From NCBI GenBank assembly GCA_023213395.1, contig CM041465.1, positions 122,209,741-122,273,740 of the forward strand: a DNA stretch of 64,000 nucleotides. Reading direction: 5' to 3'. The notes under the pieces are model-generated. The model searched no databases. It was not told where the DNA came from and worked only from the letters and a program-made list of their open reading frames with translations. This document shows positions 12,381-25,580 of this stretch, one piece after another (positions within the stretch are counted from its first letter, which is position 1; the number at the start of each line of letters is the position of its first letter). Position numbers and translations under genes: made by a program. This DNA is from Cycas panzhihuaensis (lineage: Eukaryota; Cycadophyta).

Positions 12381-13918
12381 AAGTCCCCCCTTAAAAAAAC
12401 TTTTCCCTCAAAGCTTGTTAATCTCATGATGCTCTTGGATAAATTATTTATTCTCCCAATTTGCATCTTCTTATGGAAGTTGTTTTCATTTGATGAGATA
12501 CTCAATAATTTGCCTAGATCGTAAATGTCAAATTCTTCAATCGATGATACATTCTGGAATGAGCTAAAGTTTCCCCTCCTCATTTAAGATAGGTAATTCT
12601 ATTTGAACTTGTACTTGTTGTCTAATTACCTTTTTGAAACATGAAACATGAAAGACATTATGGATCCTTAATGGTGGTGGTAAGTCTAAGGCATATGTAA
12701 CTTCACCGATCTTCTTGAGAATTTTGTAAGGCCTATAAAATCAAGGTTGTAATTTATGTTGCCCATCATGTTTGAGAGATGCCTACTTATACAGTTGCAA
12801 TCGTAAGTATACTTAATCACCTGGTTGAAATGCTCGTTCACTTCACCCTTTATCTACCTGTTATTTCATTTGATTTTGTGTAAGGTTTAGATTTTCCTTA
12901 AGTAGCTTAAGAATCTATGTCGTATATTGGATGTGGTCCTCGACTTCTTGAACCTTAGAATTGATTATAGCATAATTATTAAGTATGGGTAGTTCATAGC
13001 CATATAATGATTAGAATGTAATCATTCCTATTAATGCATGATAGGTTGTATTATACCACCATTTTGCTAAAAGAAGCCAATGATGCCACTGGCCCTACTT
13101 ATCTGAAGTATACCAATGAAGGTATCCTTCAAGGTACTTATTAATGACCTCAGTTTGACCATTTGTTTGTGGATGGTAGGATGAGGTCATTGTCAATTTG
13201 GTATTAAGTAAATGGAAGAGTTATGTCCAAAAGTTGCTGATGAACTTAGGATCCTAATCATTGACTATACATTTAGGCATGCCATGCAACTTTTGTATAT
13301 CCTTTAAAAATATCTCAACAATTTACTTTACTTTATATATGGCTTGAATGCCACAAAAATGAGCATATTTGGTTAGCATATCAACAACTACAAATATAGC
13401 TTCTTTTCCTTCTAACTTAGGTAGACCCATGCTGAAGTCCATAGAAATTTCTTCCCATCATTGATTTGGTATGGGAAGGGGTTGCAGTAATCCTAGAGAC
13501 TTGATTATTTCTATCTTATGTCGTTGATAAATTTCACATGAAGAAACATATCTTTTTACATCTCCTTTTTCCCCCTTCCAAAAGAAAGATTATTTTAAGT
13601 AGTGGTATTTCTGTAGGAACCCTGAGTGACCTACTATTGGAGAGGCATGTGCATCATGTAAATTTGCTCCTTGAGGCTAAAGTGAGGGCATATATATATT
13701 CGATTCTTGTACCATAAAATATTTGTAGACCATGTATAATGGGTTGAATATCCTACCCTAGCTTAAAGGTCTTGAATGATCTGCTTTGTAAAAAGAGTCA
13801 TGATCCTATTCTTGCTTGGCAACCGCTATCTAAGAGGGATTAACCATGGTGATAGAATATAGTGCAAAGCCTTCTTCCTTATGAGACAAAGCATCAACAA
13901 CTATATTATCCTTGTCTT
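12381..13918 (-). pseudogene. Gypsy-B integrase with chromodomain (broken)
   Basis: Reading the minus strand leftwards from about 13720, a zinc-finger region contains VGHSGFLQKYHYLK and CEIYQRHK. The catalytic core follows, with the first Asp in [21 protein letters not shown], cited at 13470-13400. After it come VNDxDPKFISNFW and SSYHPQTNGQTEVINKYLEG, the region of the catalytic Glu. The C-terminal domain contains LRIHNVFHVSCFKK. The chromodomain at about 12540-12460 reads YLIK-stop-KQLP, with the conserved Trp now a stop, then EDANWE. A polypurine tract (minus AAGGGGGGACTT) follows at 12381-12392. Integrase inserts the cDNA, and chromodomains are thought to steer insertion to marked chromatin. 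Many stops, so inactive. Confidence 0.87.
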
Positions 13919-13919
13919 T
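13754..13919. repeat. 166 bp direct duplication, left copy
   Basis: This Gypsy-B segment (starts TACCCTAGCTT, ends CCTTGTCTTT) is repeated at 20353-20518 on the far side of Gypsy-C with about eight differences. The copies share their orientation and flank Gypsy-C immediately. A retroviral-type integrase normally leaves only about 5 bp. Confidence 0.92.
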
Positions 13920-14293
13920 GGAACGTTTCTTCTTGTCAATATTCTTGAGATAACAGAGAATTTGACAATCACAACAACATCTTCTTATCCAACAGAGTAA
14001 ATAAGCTAATCAAGAGTTTCACAGGAATACCAGAGTGCTAAATGATCACCAAAAAGATAGAAAGTACCGCAGCATAATCTTTATAAAAATGTTCTATCAA
14101 GATAACCATCATTTACAATTTATGACCCTTATATAGACAAAATAGGGTCTTATACATGTAATCCTATTGGTGGCCTAAGCGGCCTTACATTCTATTGGAC
14201 GACAACGCCCATGCATACTATTGGCCCGCTAGACGGCACATGCACAAAGTTCCATAGTGGTTTACATAACTTAGCTAGATAAGTTATGTAACA
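13919..14293 (-). repeat. Gypsy-C 3' LTR (left copy)
   Basis: 375 bp, ends TTATGTAACA next to the polypurine tract. The terminal stretch CATAACTTAGC...TTATGTAACA is absent from the right copy. Confidence 0.9.
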
Positions 14294-14304
14294 AGTCCCC
14301 TCCC

Positions 14305-15700
14305 CTAAGATGCTAAGTCCTCGAGGCAAGTGAGATGCGGGTGCTTTTTGACAAACTTATCAAACTCCCAAGTTGCTTCGTCGGAGGTGTAGCCTATCCA
14401 CTGTATCAAATATTCTAAAATGGACCGATTCCAGAGACACCATTGTCTGGTAGCCAGGATACGTTTTGGAGGTATGGACAAGGTTTGCTCTTCATCCAAA
14501 ATTGGAAGGGTTGTCTGGGGAGTATGGGTTTTTCTCAGACACTTCCGAAGATAGGAGACATGAAAAACATTATGGATGTTTGTGGTGGGGGGAAGGTTGA
14601 GAGCATATGCAACTTCACCAATACATTTAAGGACTTTATAGGGGCCATAATATCGAGGGTTAAGTTTGTGGTTCTTATGATGGTGAAGGGATTGTTGCTT
14701 ATAAGGTTGGAGATGAAGAAATACTAGATCCCCAATATTGAAGTAGCAATCAGAACGGTGGCGGTCTGCTAATTATTTCATTCAATTTTGGGCCATGGAT
14801 AGGTTTTGTTTAAGGGTGTGGAGAATTTGGTCCATATGCTGTAATTTTTGTTGCACTGCTACCGTACGGAGGTTGATAACTAAGGTGTGGTGGGACAGAG
14901 GGGGATACCCATAGAGAGCTAAAAATAGGAACATTCGAATGGATGAATGGTATGAGGAGTTATACCAATACTCAACTAGAGCTAGCCATGATGTCCATTT
15001 AGACTGGTGGTCAGATACAAAGCAACATAAGTAGGTCTCCAGGGTTTTATTAAGGACCTCAGATTGGCCATCAGTCTATGGATGGTATGCAGAACTCATA
15101 TTGAATGATGTACCTGATGCGCAGAATAACTATTGTCAAAAGGAGCTAGTGAATTTAGGATCACGATCGCATATAATGGTTGATGGAAAACCATGCAAAC
15201 AAAATATTGTCTGGATGTAGATGTCAGCGATGCGTGGGGCTTTATAGGTTATGTGGATGGGTAAGAAGTGGGCATATTTTATCAACTGATCTATGACTAC
15301 TAAAATGTAGTCAGATCTAGCAGATGGTAGTAGGCCCATTATATAGTCTATGGCAATATCTTGCCATTTACCTTGTGGGATATGCAATGTTTGAAGGAGG
15401 CCCAGTTGGGATTTTGTATCAGCTTTGTTACGTTGGCATGTATCAAATTCTGAGATAAAGGCAAGGATGGTGGATTTCATTTCTAGCCAAAAGAAGTCAA
15501 AACGAATCCTATGGTAAGTTTTATCAAAATTAGAGTGGCCGCCAAGAGGGGAAGAATGATATTCTACTAAAATCCGTGGGATAAAAGCTGAGAGGGGATA
15601 TACGAATATGCAATTTTAGTATAAGAGAAGATTATTATGGATGGACCAATCCTTATAAGTACGAACCTTATTGGCCCAGTGCATAAAATCATGTTGGTTT
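14305..15700 (-). pseudogene. Gypsy-C integrase and chromodomain (broken)
   Basis: The integrase core is at 15480-15136. DYIMGLLPSARSDYILVVID carries the first catalytic Asp, and FPSTIICDRDPKFTSSF the second. Upstream, FDTCQRNKADTK is the tail of the zinc-binding domain. The C-terminal segment is partly lost between 15130 and 14500. The chromodomain at 14499-14305 is uninterrupted (SILEYLIQWIGYTSDEATWE) and keeps its aromatic residues, then the frame ends at a stop beside the polypurine tract. Canonical chromovirus organisation. Stops and shifts separate core from chromodomain. Confidence 0.88.
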
Positions 15701-17040
15701 TGGTTAGCCATGGCTAAATCTTGTAGCCATTTCGGTTATAAGGAGGAAATGTCATAAATGGTGGGGTCCTCAGTATGACTAGTGTTATCGCCAAGTGTAG
15801 GTGAAGGCAACCTCGAGAGAGAATCTGCCACAATGCTATCTTTCCCCTTTTTATATGTGATTGTAAAATCAAAAACTTGGAGGTAGTCAACCCATTTTGC
15901 TTTCTCTTCTGAGAGGATTGGTTGATTTAGTAAATGACGAAGGCTATGATGATCTGTGAGGATAGTGAATTTAGACCCAAGTAGATACTGTCGCTACTTG
16001 TCAACAACATGGAGGATGGCCTGCATTTCTTTTTTATAGGTAGAAAGTCTAGACTCATAATCTTTGAGTTTTCAACTCTCGAAGGCAATGGGGTGGAAGT
16101 CTTGTATTAAGACCTCACCTAATCCAAACCTAGAGGTATCGTACTCTAATTAGAAAGGCTGAGAAAAGTTAGGGGAGGCTAAGACTAGGGTGGTTATCAT
16201 GACCTCCTTTAAATGGAGGAAGGCCTCATTAGCTGAGGGGGACCACTGGAAGGAATCCTTCCGAAGTAAGTGGGTTAAGGGAGTGGTTAGGGTGGTATAA
16301 TTTCGAACGAATCGTCGATAGAATTTGGTAAGTCCTAGGAAAGCTCATAATTGGGTCATGGTTTTTGGGGTTGGCTAATTAGTGATGATAGAGATTTTAT
16401 CAGGATTCACCTGAACCCCTGTAAAAGATATAATATGCCCAAGGTATTGCAATTCAGATTTCCCAAACTCACATTTGGAGAGCTTAGCATATAGTTTATT
16501 CTTAGCTAGGATTTAAAGGACTATTTCTAGATGTGGATGTGGGCCGGCATGTTTGAGCTATAGATAAGAATATCGTTAAAGAAGACGATGACAAATTTTC
16601 GTAAGCATGGGGAGAAGATATTGTTCATGAGAGCCTAAAAGGTGGCTGGAGCATTACATAGGCCAAAGGGCATGACCTGGAACTCAAAGTGGCCATGGTG
16701 GGTTTGGAAAGTTGTTTTATGTTGATCCTTTAGCAAGATGGGGATTTGGTAGTATCTTGACTGTAAATCAAGCTTGGTGAAAATTGCAGCATGATGGATT
16801 TCATCTAACATGTCATCGATTCGTGGCATGGGAAACTTATTGTTTATGGTGATTTTATTGAGTGCACGATAGTCAACATAAAGTCAGAAAGAGCCATCCT
16901 TCTTATGAACTAAGACGACGGGTGTTGTATACGGGCTTTTACTAGGTTGGATGATACCCATGTCCAACAATTCTCGCATGATTTTTTTAATTTCATTTTT
17001 TTGGAAATAGGAATTTCTATATGGTTGAAGGCTTACTAGG
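15701..17040 (-). pseudogene. Gypsy-C reverse transcriptase and RNase H (broken)
   Basis: RT reads from about 16930 leftwards: [20 protein letters not shown], then [20 protein letters not shown] (frame 16829-16635), [14 protein letters not shown], and the palm motif FFNDILIYS at about 16565-16600. The family consensus at this point is F-x-D-D, so the first catalytic Asp is Asn here and the enzyme would be dead even without the stops. RNase H remnants continue to about 15700. The domain lies between protease and integrase as in all Ty3/gypsy elements. Confidence 0.87.
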
Positions 17041-17141
17041 TCGTGCGAACTTTATAACTCAATAGTATGGTAAAAGCCTCAATAAGGTGGGTGGCTAGCA
17101 GGTAATGAAGCAAATACAGATTGGTATCGATCTAATACTTG

Positions 17142-17594
17142 CTAGATATCAGGGTGGATACTTGAGGGGGGCTGGATATGGTTAAGACGAACGATGTATC
17201 TCATGTTACCGTTGAGTTGGCGGCGCATTCTTGAGGGTGAGATTACCTTGTTTTGGGGGGCTTGCATCCTATAAAGTTTATGAGAGTGGCCCATGTGATC
17301 TTTAAACATAATGAAGGGAGTCGTGGATGAGTTATTGGTGCTATAAGTCCCTAGAGTTTGGAGCCATTGTACGCCAAGAATTGCATCTAACCCACCTATG
17401 TAAAGGGCATAAAAATCAGAGATAAGGGTATATGAGTCAATGTAGACCGTGAGGTTTTTTATTGTTCCCGCACAATGGAGTATGTGATGACCAGGTAAGG
17501 AGCAAGTGAAGCTAGTTTTAGGTTCGATGTAAAGATTCAATTGGCAGGCAATGGAGATGTCGATGAAATTTAGTGACGTGCCATCGTCGATCAA
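17142..17594 (-). pseudogene. Gypsy-C aspartic protease
   Basis: A 150-codon open stretch starts MIDDGTSLNFIDISIACQLN, the retropepsin active site (consensus DSGxxxNFI) with Ser replaced by Asp. The second half, IGGLDAILGVQWLQTLG, is the conserved ILG-W flap-to-end motif of plant gypsy proteases. The protease would cut the gag-pol precursor. The initial Met is internal to the original polyprotein and is not a true start. Confidence 0.8.
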
Positions 17595-17630
17595 AATGGT
17601 AATTGGAGTTTTCTTAAGTATTCCTTTAAT

Positions 17631-18827
17631 TTAAAGTGGTTCAGGACATGCAATGGAGGTGACTATGGATAAGGAAACTTTAGGCTCAAGGTTTGTGGGT
17701 AACTCATCAATAGGGTGGTCTTGGGATTCATCATCATATTCATGCTCAATATGAGGTTCATCATTCGAGGGTAAGTCTAGGTCAATTGTGAAGACCATCT
17801 TCCTAGCTTTACAGATTCTATTGTGACCAGTGGTCCATTTTTCAGAACATTGCATACATAGACCATCTTCTCAATGATGTTGTACCTCTGTAGGAGTGAT
17901 GTGGATGGACTTCGATGATGATTCCTTAGTGCACTGCTCAAGAGATGTAGCTGGGGTGTCCTCTGGTCATGGGCGTGATCATGGTCTCTGGGACTAGGCC
18001 GTATCAGCTTGTCAGGATCGTGAAAACCATGTGGAGTCTCGTCTGAATGGAGGAGGTCTTTCTGTAGCAAATTCTGCTTCTACTTCTTTAGCCATATTAA
18101 TTGCATCCTTTAGAGTGGATACAGAGACTATCTTCAAGCGTATTTAGATACATTCTTTAAGTCTGGACATGTACGTATTTATCTTTGTTTGTTTATCAAG
18201 TTGCTGATCAACCCAATTACGTAAAGATTAGAAATCATCCGTGTAAACTTCGACAAAGGATACTTGCTTTAAATATGTTAGCTGTGTAAAAAAAGATTAA
18301 CTCTAAGAGTCTTCATACTATTTGAAAAAATAGGTAGAGAAGTGTGCCCAAGATTGGCTGGAGGGACACTCCCGTTTCCACCATCGGAACCAATGATGTG
18401 CCTTCTTATCTAAGTGAATGGAAGCAAATGTAAGTTGCTCATTTATTAACATTGGGTTGAGTGCAAAGTAAGACTCTAGTTTGCTAATCAAACTTCGTGT
18501 ACTATCCCTATTGAGATCAAGATCAAATGTGGGTATGTTGATCCTCTGATGGAATGGTTGTTGCTGACATGGAGGTGGAGGCATGATTTGTTGTTGTGCA
18601 GGGCCAATTGGTGGTGGAGGAGAGAAGTTGTTCAACCTCTTAATTATATCTTGGACATCATCATGAGATGCTAGATTTTGTAATTTTGAGCTAAAGTTTG
18701 TATGCAAGGTAACTACTTCGTTTTTAACCTCATCACGTATGTGGTCGAGATCCTCTATTTTATCATTAATTCTGTGGACTTCGATCTCGAGTGTCGAGAT
18801 TTTGTCACTATTGCTTTGAGGAGCCAT
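17631..18827 (-). pseudogene. Gypsy-C gag (broken)
   Basis: The start at 18827 (MAPQSNSDKISTLEIEVHRI) is followed by a predicted coiled coil, a Pro/Gln-rich linker (about residues 90-115) and the capsid start INIPTFDLDLNRDSTRSLIS. The capsid continues with LDKKAHHWFRWWKRECPSSQ. After a break the zinc knuckle at about 17800-17860 reads CMQCSEKWTTGHNRICK, the plant chromovirus form, with its Cys and His present. Gag coats the RNA and assembles the particle. Frame breaks occur at about 18318, 18100 and 17850. Confidence 0.86.
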
Positions 18828-19995
18828 GGAGAAAGGGCGTAAAGAGGCGGGAATAAGTAGAAAGAAGGGGAATGAACGAAGTGGGAAAGATCAAGAAAGA
18901 ACGGGACGTAAGAAAAAAAGGGGGTTGTTAAGGGAAAGAGAGGGGGGTGAATAGGGAGATTGTAGGGTGTCTATAGCCTGTTGACCCCAAAGAAAGTTAC
19001 ATAAACAAGATATCAAGTTCTTTCAATAGTGCACAAAGCTTGTTCAAATGGGGCATGTGAAGTGTAAAGGGGGGGGTGGTGGGGTCCACCAGTGACGGTA
19101 CTAAAAATTGTGAAAATTTACAGTATATAACAACCTAGTGCAAATAGACTAGTATGATGTGCAGATCAAAATAAAGTATATACCTGTAAGGGTAAATTTT
19201 CTCACTGATATATATATATATATATATAATTTTTTTTTTTTTTTCTCTCTTTTCTTTTTTCTTTTCTTACTCTTTTCTTTTCCCCTTTTTTTTTCTTTCT
19301 TTTTTTCTTTTTCTTTTAAATTGTGAGGTGGCTTACAATCTTAACCAAAGTATCCTACCAACTACTAGACAAGGTGTGCTTGGTCTTATAGGCCTGCCAA
19401 TAAACTGTAGAAGTTCAAGGCAGTTAGCTTTGTGGCACTAACCGCTAACCACTGCATTACAAGACTTTAGTGGTTGATAGTTGCCTATGCTGGAAAAGGA
19501 TTAGGACCTAAGGTGGGATCCTTCCTATATACCTGAAGGTATGTGGAGGCACACTACTATAGCCAAGTTCTGTCTAGGGCATGGCTCAAGAGTGATACTC
19601 CAATCCTTCATGCAAAGGGCAAGAGGGCCACTATGCGCTTAGCCAGAATGATAGAGCCCTGCGATACCTAGGAAAGGAGGTGGGAGGGAGAAAAAAGTAA
19701 CCACCCAGCGATGTTATCTACCCTTAAGATATAATTCAATGCCAGAATAAAAAAATAGGAATGAAATTTAAAACCAGATGAAAGACAAGGGATAAAGTAT
19801 TAGAGTTACATGGGAAAAGAATTTCCCCTTTCTCCCAAATCTTGGACTATCCCAATACCGTTCCTTAATCTCCATGGAGAGAGTACTAAGCGAAGGTCTT
19901 TTCTCGATCTCTACTAGGGTAGAGAGAGTACTCGATCTAATAGGGAAAGAAAAAAAATTCTAGACTTTTGGGCAGCCTCCCACAATCGCGATGTA
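18828..19995 (-). other. Gypsy-C leader, with a block shared with the Gypsy-B leader
   Basis: Non-coding leader of about 1.17 kb. It holds a short TA run and a long T/C-rich stretch at about 19205-19318 (purine-rich on the sense strand). The block at about 19480-19690 resembles 23850-24040 in the Gypsy-B leader, although the LTRs of the two elements differ. Confidence 0.75.
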
Positions 19996-20007
19996 GCTCT
20001 GATACCA
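19996..20007 (-). other. Gypsy-C primer binding site
   Basis: Minus strand TGGTATCAGAGC, an exact initiator-Met-tRNA primer match, two bases from the LTR. Confidence 0.93.
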
Positions 20008-20009
20008 CT

Positions 20010-20354
20010 TGGGACGTTTCTTCTCGCCAATACTCTTGAGATAGCAGAGAATTTGACAATCGCAGCAATGTCTTCTTATCCAATAGAGCAAACAAACTAA
20101 CCAAGAGTTTCATAAGAACACCAGAGCGCTAAATGATCACCAAAAGATAGAAAGTACCGCAGCACAATCTTTATAAAAATGTTCTATCAAGATAACCATC
20201 ATTTACAATTTATGACCCTTATATAGACAAAATAGGGTCTTATACATGTAATCCTATTAGTGGCCTAAGCGACCTTACATTCTATTGGACGACAGTACCC
20301 ATGCATACTATTGGCTCGCTAGATGGCACATGCACAAAGTTCCATAATGGTTTA
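20010..20354 (-). repeat. Gypsy-C 5' LTR (right copy, truncated)
   Basis: Matches 13919 onward as far as ATGGTTTAC, then passes straight into the duplicated Gypsy-B segment (CCTAGCTTGAAGG). About 29 bp of the LTR end are missing. The junction shows a few bases of microhomology (TAC). Confidence 0.88.
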
Positions 20355-20518
20355 CCCTAGCTTGAAGGTCTTGAATGATCTGCTTTGTAAAAATGGTCAT
20401 GATCCTATTCTTGCTTGGCAACTGTTATCTAAGAGGGATTGACCATGGTGATAGAATATAGTGTAGACCCTTCTTCCTTATGAGACAAAGCATCAACAAC
20501 TATATTATCCTTGTCTTT
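20353..20518. repeat. 166 bp direct duplication, right copy
   Basis: Second copy of 13754-13919. After it the Gypsy-B sequence continues (TTATATATGATTTC) into RNase H, so this copy is joined to the authentic downstream sequence. Confidence 0.92.
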
Positions 20519-21900
20519 TTTATATATGATTTCAAAGTCAAAAACTTGCATTTTGGTGACCTATTTTTATTGTTCCTCAGATGCCGTCCTTTGAGTTAGG
20601 AAATATTTTAAGCTATCATGGTCTATTTTAATTTGGAAATGTGTTCCTAATAAATATTATCGCCATTTCCTAACTGTATGGAGAATTACTAACATCTCCT
20701 TTGCATAGGTAGATTTGACTTGTTTCTTAGGTATAAGTTAATGACTTTCAAAGGCCAAAGGTTTTCCTTTTTGTATTAAGACTGCTCCGATGCCTTGCCC
20801 TAATGCATTAGACATTCAATGGTTAAGGTCTTTATAAAGTCTAGTATTACAAGGACTGGGGTGGTAGTTAAAGCCATCTTTAGGTGTTCAAATGCTTTAG
20901 AGGCCTTATTATTCCAATGAAAGAAATCCTTTTTTAACAAGTTGATTAAAGGGGAAGTAATCCTTGCATAGCCCTGAACAAACTTTTGATAATACCCCAT
21001 GATTCCCAAGAATCCATAAAGGCCCTTGATGTTTTTAGGTTTCAGCTAGTTCGTGATAACTACAATTTTCTTAGGATTCACCTTGACTCCTTCTTGAGAG
21101 ATAATATGGCCTAAATATTCTATTTTTGTTTGCCCAAATTCACATTTTAATTTTTTGGCATAAAATTAGTTATCTATGAGTACCTGTAATGCCTTATCAA
21201 TATGCTAAAGATGGTTTTCCCATGTACGATTGAAGATCAGAATATCATCAAAAAGGACTAGCATGAACTTCCTTAAGTAAGGCCAAAAGAGTTTATTCAT
21301 GAGTCCTTGAAGGGTGGATGGGGTATTAGTCAAGTCAAATGGCATGACTAAAAATTCATAATGTCCTTTATGTGTACGAAATATAGTTTTATGAACATTC
21401 TCTGCTTTGATCCTAATTTAATGGTATCCTAATCATAAGTCCAATGATATGAAGAATGTTGCTCCATGGAGTTCATCCAAGAGTTCATCGATGATTGGTA
21501 TAGGAAATTTATCCTTGATGATTATCTTATTGAGATCATGGTAGTCTACACACATGCGAAATGAACCATCATTTTTTCTTACTAAAAATCACTAAGGTAG
21601 AAAAAATATTTTTACTTTTCCTAATAGTACCAACATTAAAGAGTTCTTAAACTAGTCATTCAATTTCATTCTTTTATTGGTAGGGGTACCGATATGATTG
21701 AATACAAGGAGGATTCTTTTAGTTATTAGGTCAATACTATGATCTTGCTCATATATTAGGGGGAAACCATGAGGAATATCCTAAAAGACCTGGTTGTAGC
21801 TGTGAGGTACTAATTTTAAGTCATTTGGTATGCCATCATCTTAGAGAATATCCCCTTCTGTTGGAAGTTCTTGACCTTCTACAGTATAATATTTGGCAAT
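20519..21900 (-). pseudogene. Gypsy-B RNase H and reverse transcriptase (broken)
   Basis: Minus strand: [20 protein letters not shown] near 21560, then [20 protein letters not shown]. The palm motif LFDDILIF near 21230-21255 keeps both catalytic Asp. At 21009 MGIMGYYQKFVQGYARITSP begins the connection domain, and an RNase H start follows (TTTPVLVILDF). RNase H runs into the 166 bp duplication and then Gypsy-C. Stops occur throughout. Confidence 0.86.
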
Positions 21901-21959
21901 GATTCTTGTACCACACTTTTTAATGAGCCTCCCCATATGGTGTGAGCTAATGATTTAAT

Positions 21960-22302
21960 TTTAAGGAGGAATGATCCCATTTAATTGATAATCAATTCCT
22001 TCAGAAGTAAATCATATAAAGAGCTCTTGTATATTTAGTTGAATGGTCCCTAATGGTTTAAGCCATTATACCCCTAGTACAACATCAACTCCTCTAATGG
22101 GAATGGCATACATGGAAGTAGAGAGGTGATAGTCATCCATTTGTAACTTGATATTATGGCATTTCCTCTTATAAGAGAGTGTCCATTTATTAGCCACCAT
22201 ATCTTGGAATTTTTTGACAGGATATGGAAAATAGTTGAGTTCTTCAACAAGTTGTTGATTAATGAAATTGTGGATGCTTCCAGAATCTATGAGGACAACC
22301 AC
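21960..22302 (-). pseudogene. Gypsy-B aspartic protease
   Basis: An open stretch of 78 codons (22302-22066) starts MVVLIDSGSIHNFINQQLVE, so the catalytic DSG is intact. It ends IPIRGVDVVLGV, the conserved second half. A stop follows where the Trp of the family motif would be. Confidence 0.82.
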
Positions 22303-23374
22303 TTTCCCTTTCTTTATGTACCTAATAAGTTTGAGTGTTTATAGGGTCGTGATTCTAGCAAAGGCATGCATAGATATAGCAGCAGTCTCTTCTTCTTCCT
22401 CCTCAAGTGGATCACAATCATTATTTTTTGGCTCTAAGGAGGTTTCCTCTACTAGTTCACCATCTTAGACATCCCCAATGATGAATAAGCATCATTTAGG
22501 ACACTTATGTTCTTTATTCCACTTTTGGTTATAATGAAAACATAACCCTTTTAATTGTTTCTCATCCATCTCTTAGGAAATCATTCACTACACACCATGG
22601 ACTTGAAATTATGGTTTCTTTTTTTGGGAATATTTGTAGGAGGGATTGAGATGCCTCATTTTTTACTTCAATATATCAAGCAAAATTGATAGTTATAGAG
22701 ATGTTATCAGGTTTTAGAAGTTGTAACTCGTGTTTGATGTCATCTCGTAACCCACAAGTGTATAACTTAAGTAATCTATAATAACAAAGACCATCAATCC
22801 TTGTGGAGAGACAAGGGTATTCTACTATATAAGTTGAAATAGTCCCCTCTTGTCTAGCTTTAGCTAATTGGTTAAAGTGGTCATGATCCTAGGTACTATC
22901 ATATTGAGATGTAAGATCATTAACAAAACCCTCCCACTGATAACTGAGCCTGCCAATTATTTTTATAATCCATTAGTACTATTGGTAGGGTTTAATTTCC
23001 ATGTGTAGAGAAGTAAGAGGGATCTTCTTATCCACTAGAACTTGATAAAGAGAAATGTATTTTTCTATTTGGGAAATCTAGGTATATACATCTATGCCAT
23101 TGAACTTCTTGATTTCTACCTTAGGGAGGAAGTTAGGACAGAAGTGCCTACTGTCATTATCTTCATCTTCTTTAGCGAAGCAACCCCCACCTATATGAGT
23201 AGTATCATCAAATTCAATCTTTTCTTCCTTAAAGAGTTTCATGTTTATGAGCTCTAACATTACTGCTTCAAAAATTTCATTGAAGTTAGTTTGGATTTGT
23301 AATATGTCTCCTCGAAGTTATGTGATAACATCATTAAGATCTTGAGTCTAACTAGGGTTCATCTTAGGGGCCAT
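22303..23374 (-). pseudogene. Gypsy-B gag (broken)
   Basis: The start at 23374 is MAPKMNPS. The capsid region has LPKVEIKKFNGIDVYT and ISQIEKYISLYQV, the chromovirus capsid signature in which the expected Trp is a stop. It continues with LTSQYDSTWDHDHFNQLAKA. The zinc knuckle near 22500-22550 reads CFHYNQKWNKEHKCPK, with the second Cys changed to Tyr. Several stops. It occupies the expected place between leader and protease. Confidence 0.83.
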
Positions 23375-24247
23375 TTATTCACAAGGCCTAAGTTGAATTC
23401 TAGTTGCAAAATATGAATAAAAGGGATTTGATGAGATGTCTATAGACTATTATACCTAATGTTTTATAATGAGGTAATATGTTTTTTTTTTTTTGGTTTT
23501 TATTTTTTTTACTTTTTTGGTCGTTGACTGGCTGACTAACTATATGCGTATGAACTGATGATAAATTGGCTAGAGATATTGGATTTAACAAATTGATGAT
23601 GACTGACTCATCAACTAACTAGGTGTATACCGACCACTAATAGACTTACAAAGTACACTAGGTATGTACTTGTCTGGTTTGTAGGCCCTTTAATATAATG
23701 ATCCTAGTCATAAATAGTATCAACTTATAGAGGCTAATGCTCTACTATACAGTCATACTACCTAATCTCTAGGGTATGTGGAGAGTAACTTCCTAAGGAT
23801 AATTGCTTGTCAGTATACTACATATTGCAAATGATCAATAGGTTTCCTATGGTTACCTATACTAGGAAGGCCTATCTAAGGGGTCTTTCTATATACTCGT
23901 AGGTATGTGGAGGTGCAATTCTTTAGTTGAGTTCTGTTTAAGGCTTGATTGAGGAGTGTGATCTCGAGTCCTTCATGCAAGGGATAAAAAAGCCACAATG
24001 CACTTAGCCCAAAATAATAGATCTTCATAATATTTATAGACCCCTAGCATAGGGTCTCTTTCTAGATGCAAAGGAAAACTACTCAATGGTAGTGTTAGGG
24101 TAGCTACCCGATTGTAGTGTTGTCTACCCCAAAAAGTAAAAGTAACTAAGCAGAAATTAAATAAGCATAGGTATTGATAGGAAAAAAATGATGGAAAAAA
24201 ATTAATTATTTAATACCTTTGACTCTCCCAAAGGGTATGGATTGACT
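23375..24247 (-). other. Gypsy-B leader
   Basis: Non-coding. The stretch 23850-24040 (containing GGTATGTGGAGG and CCTTCATGCAAGG) corresponds to 19480-19690 in Gypsy-C. A T-rich run lies at 23480-23515. Confidence 0.72.
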
Positions 24248-24259
24248 GCTCTAATACCA
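24248..24259 (-). other. Gypsy-B primer binding site
   Basis: Minus strand TGGTATTAGAGC, one mismatch to the initiator-Met-tRNA site, two bases from the LTR. Confidence 0.9.
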
Positions 24260-24261
24260 CT

Positions 24262-25580
<1,319 letters not shown>

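Larger units (their letters stand above)
13919..20354 (-). mobile_element. Gypsy-C: chromodomain-bearing Ty3/gypsy inside Gypsy-B
   Basis: LTRs at 13919-14293 and 20010-20354 match closely (TGGAACGTTTCTTC or TGGGACGTTTCTTC at the start), but the right copy lacks its last roughly 29 bp. On the minus strand the order is primer site (19996-20007), leader, gag, protease, RT, RNase H, integrase, chromodomain, polypurine tract (14294-14307, AGGGGAGGGG-like), LTR. It interrupts Gypsy-B between integrase and RNase H, and both junctions carry the 166 bp duplication. The coding region is the best preserved of the gypsies here but still has stops in every domain. Confidence 0.92.
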
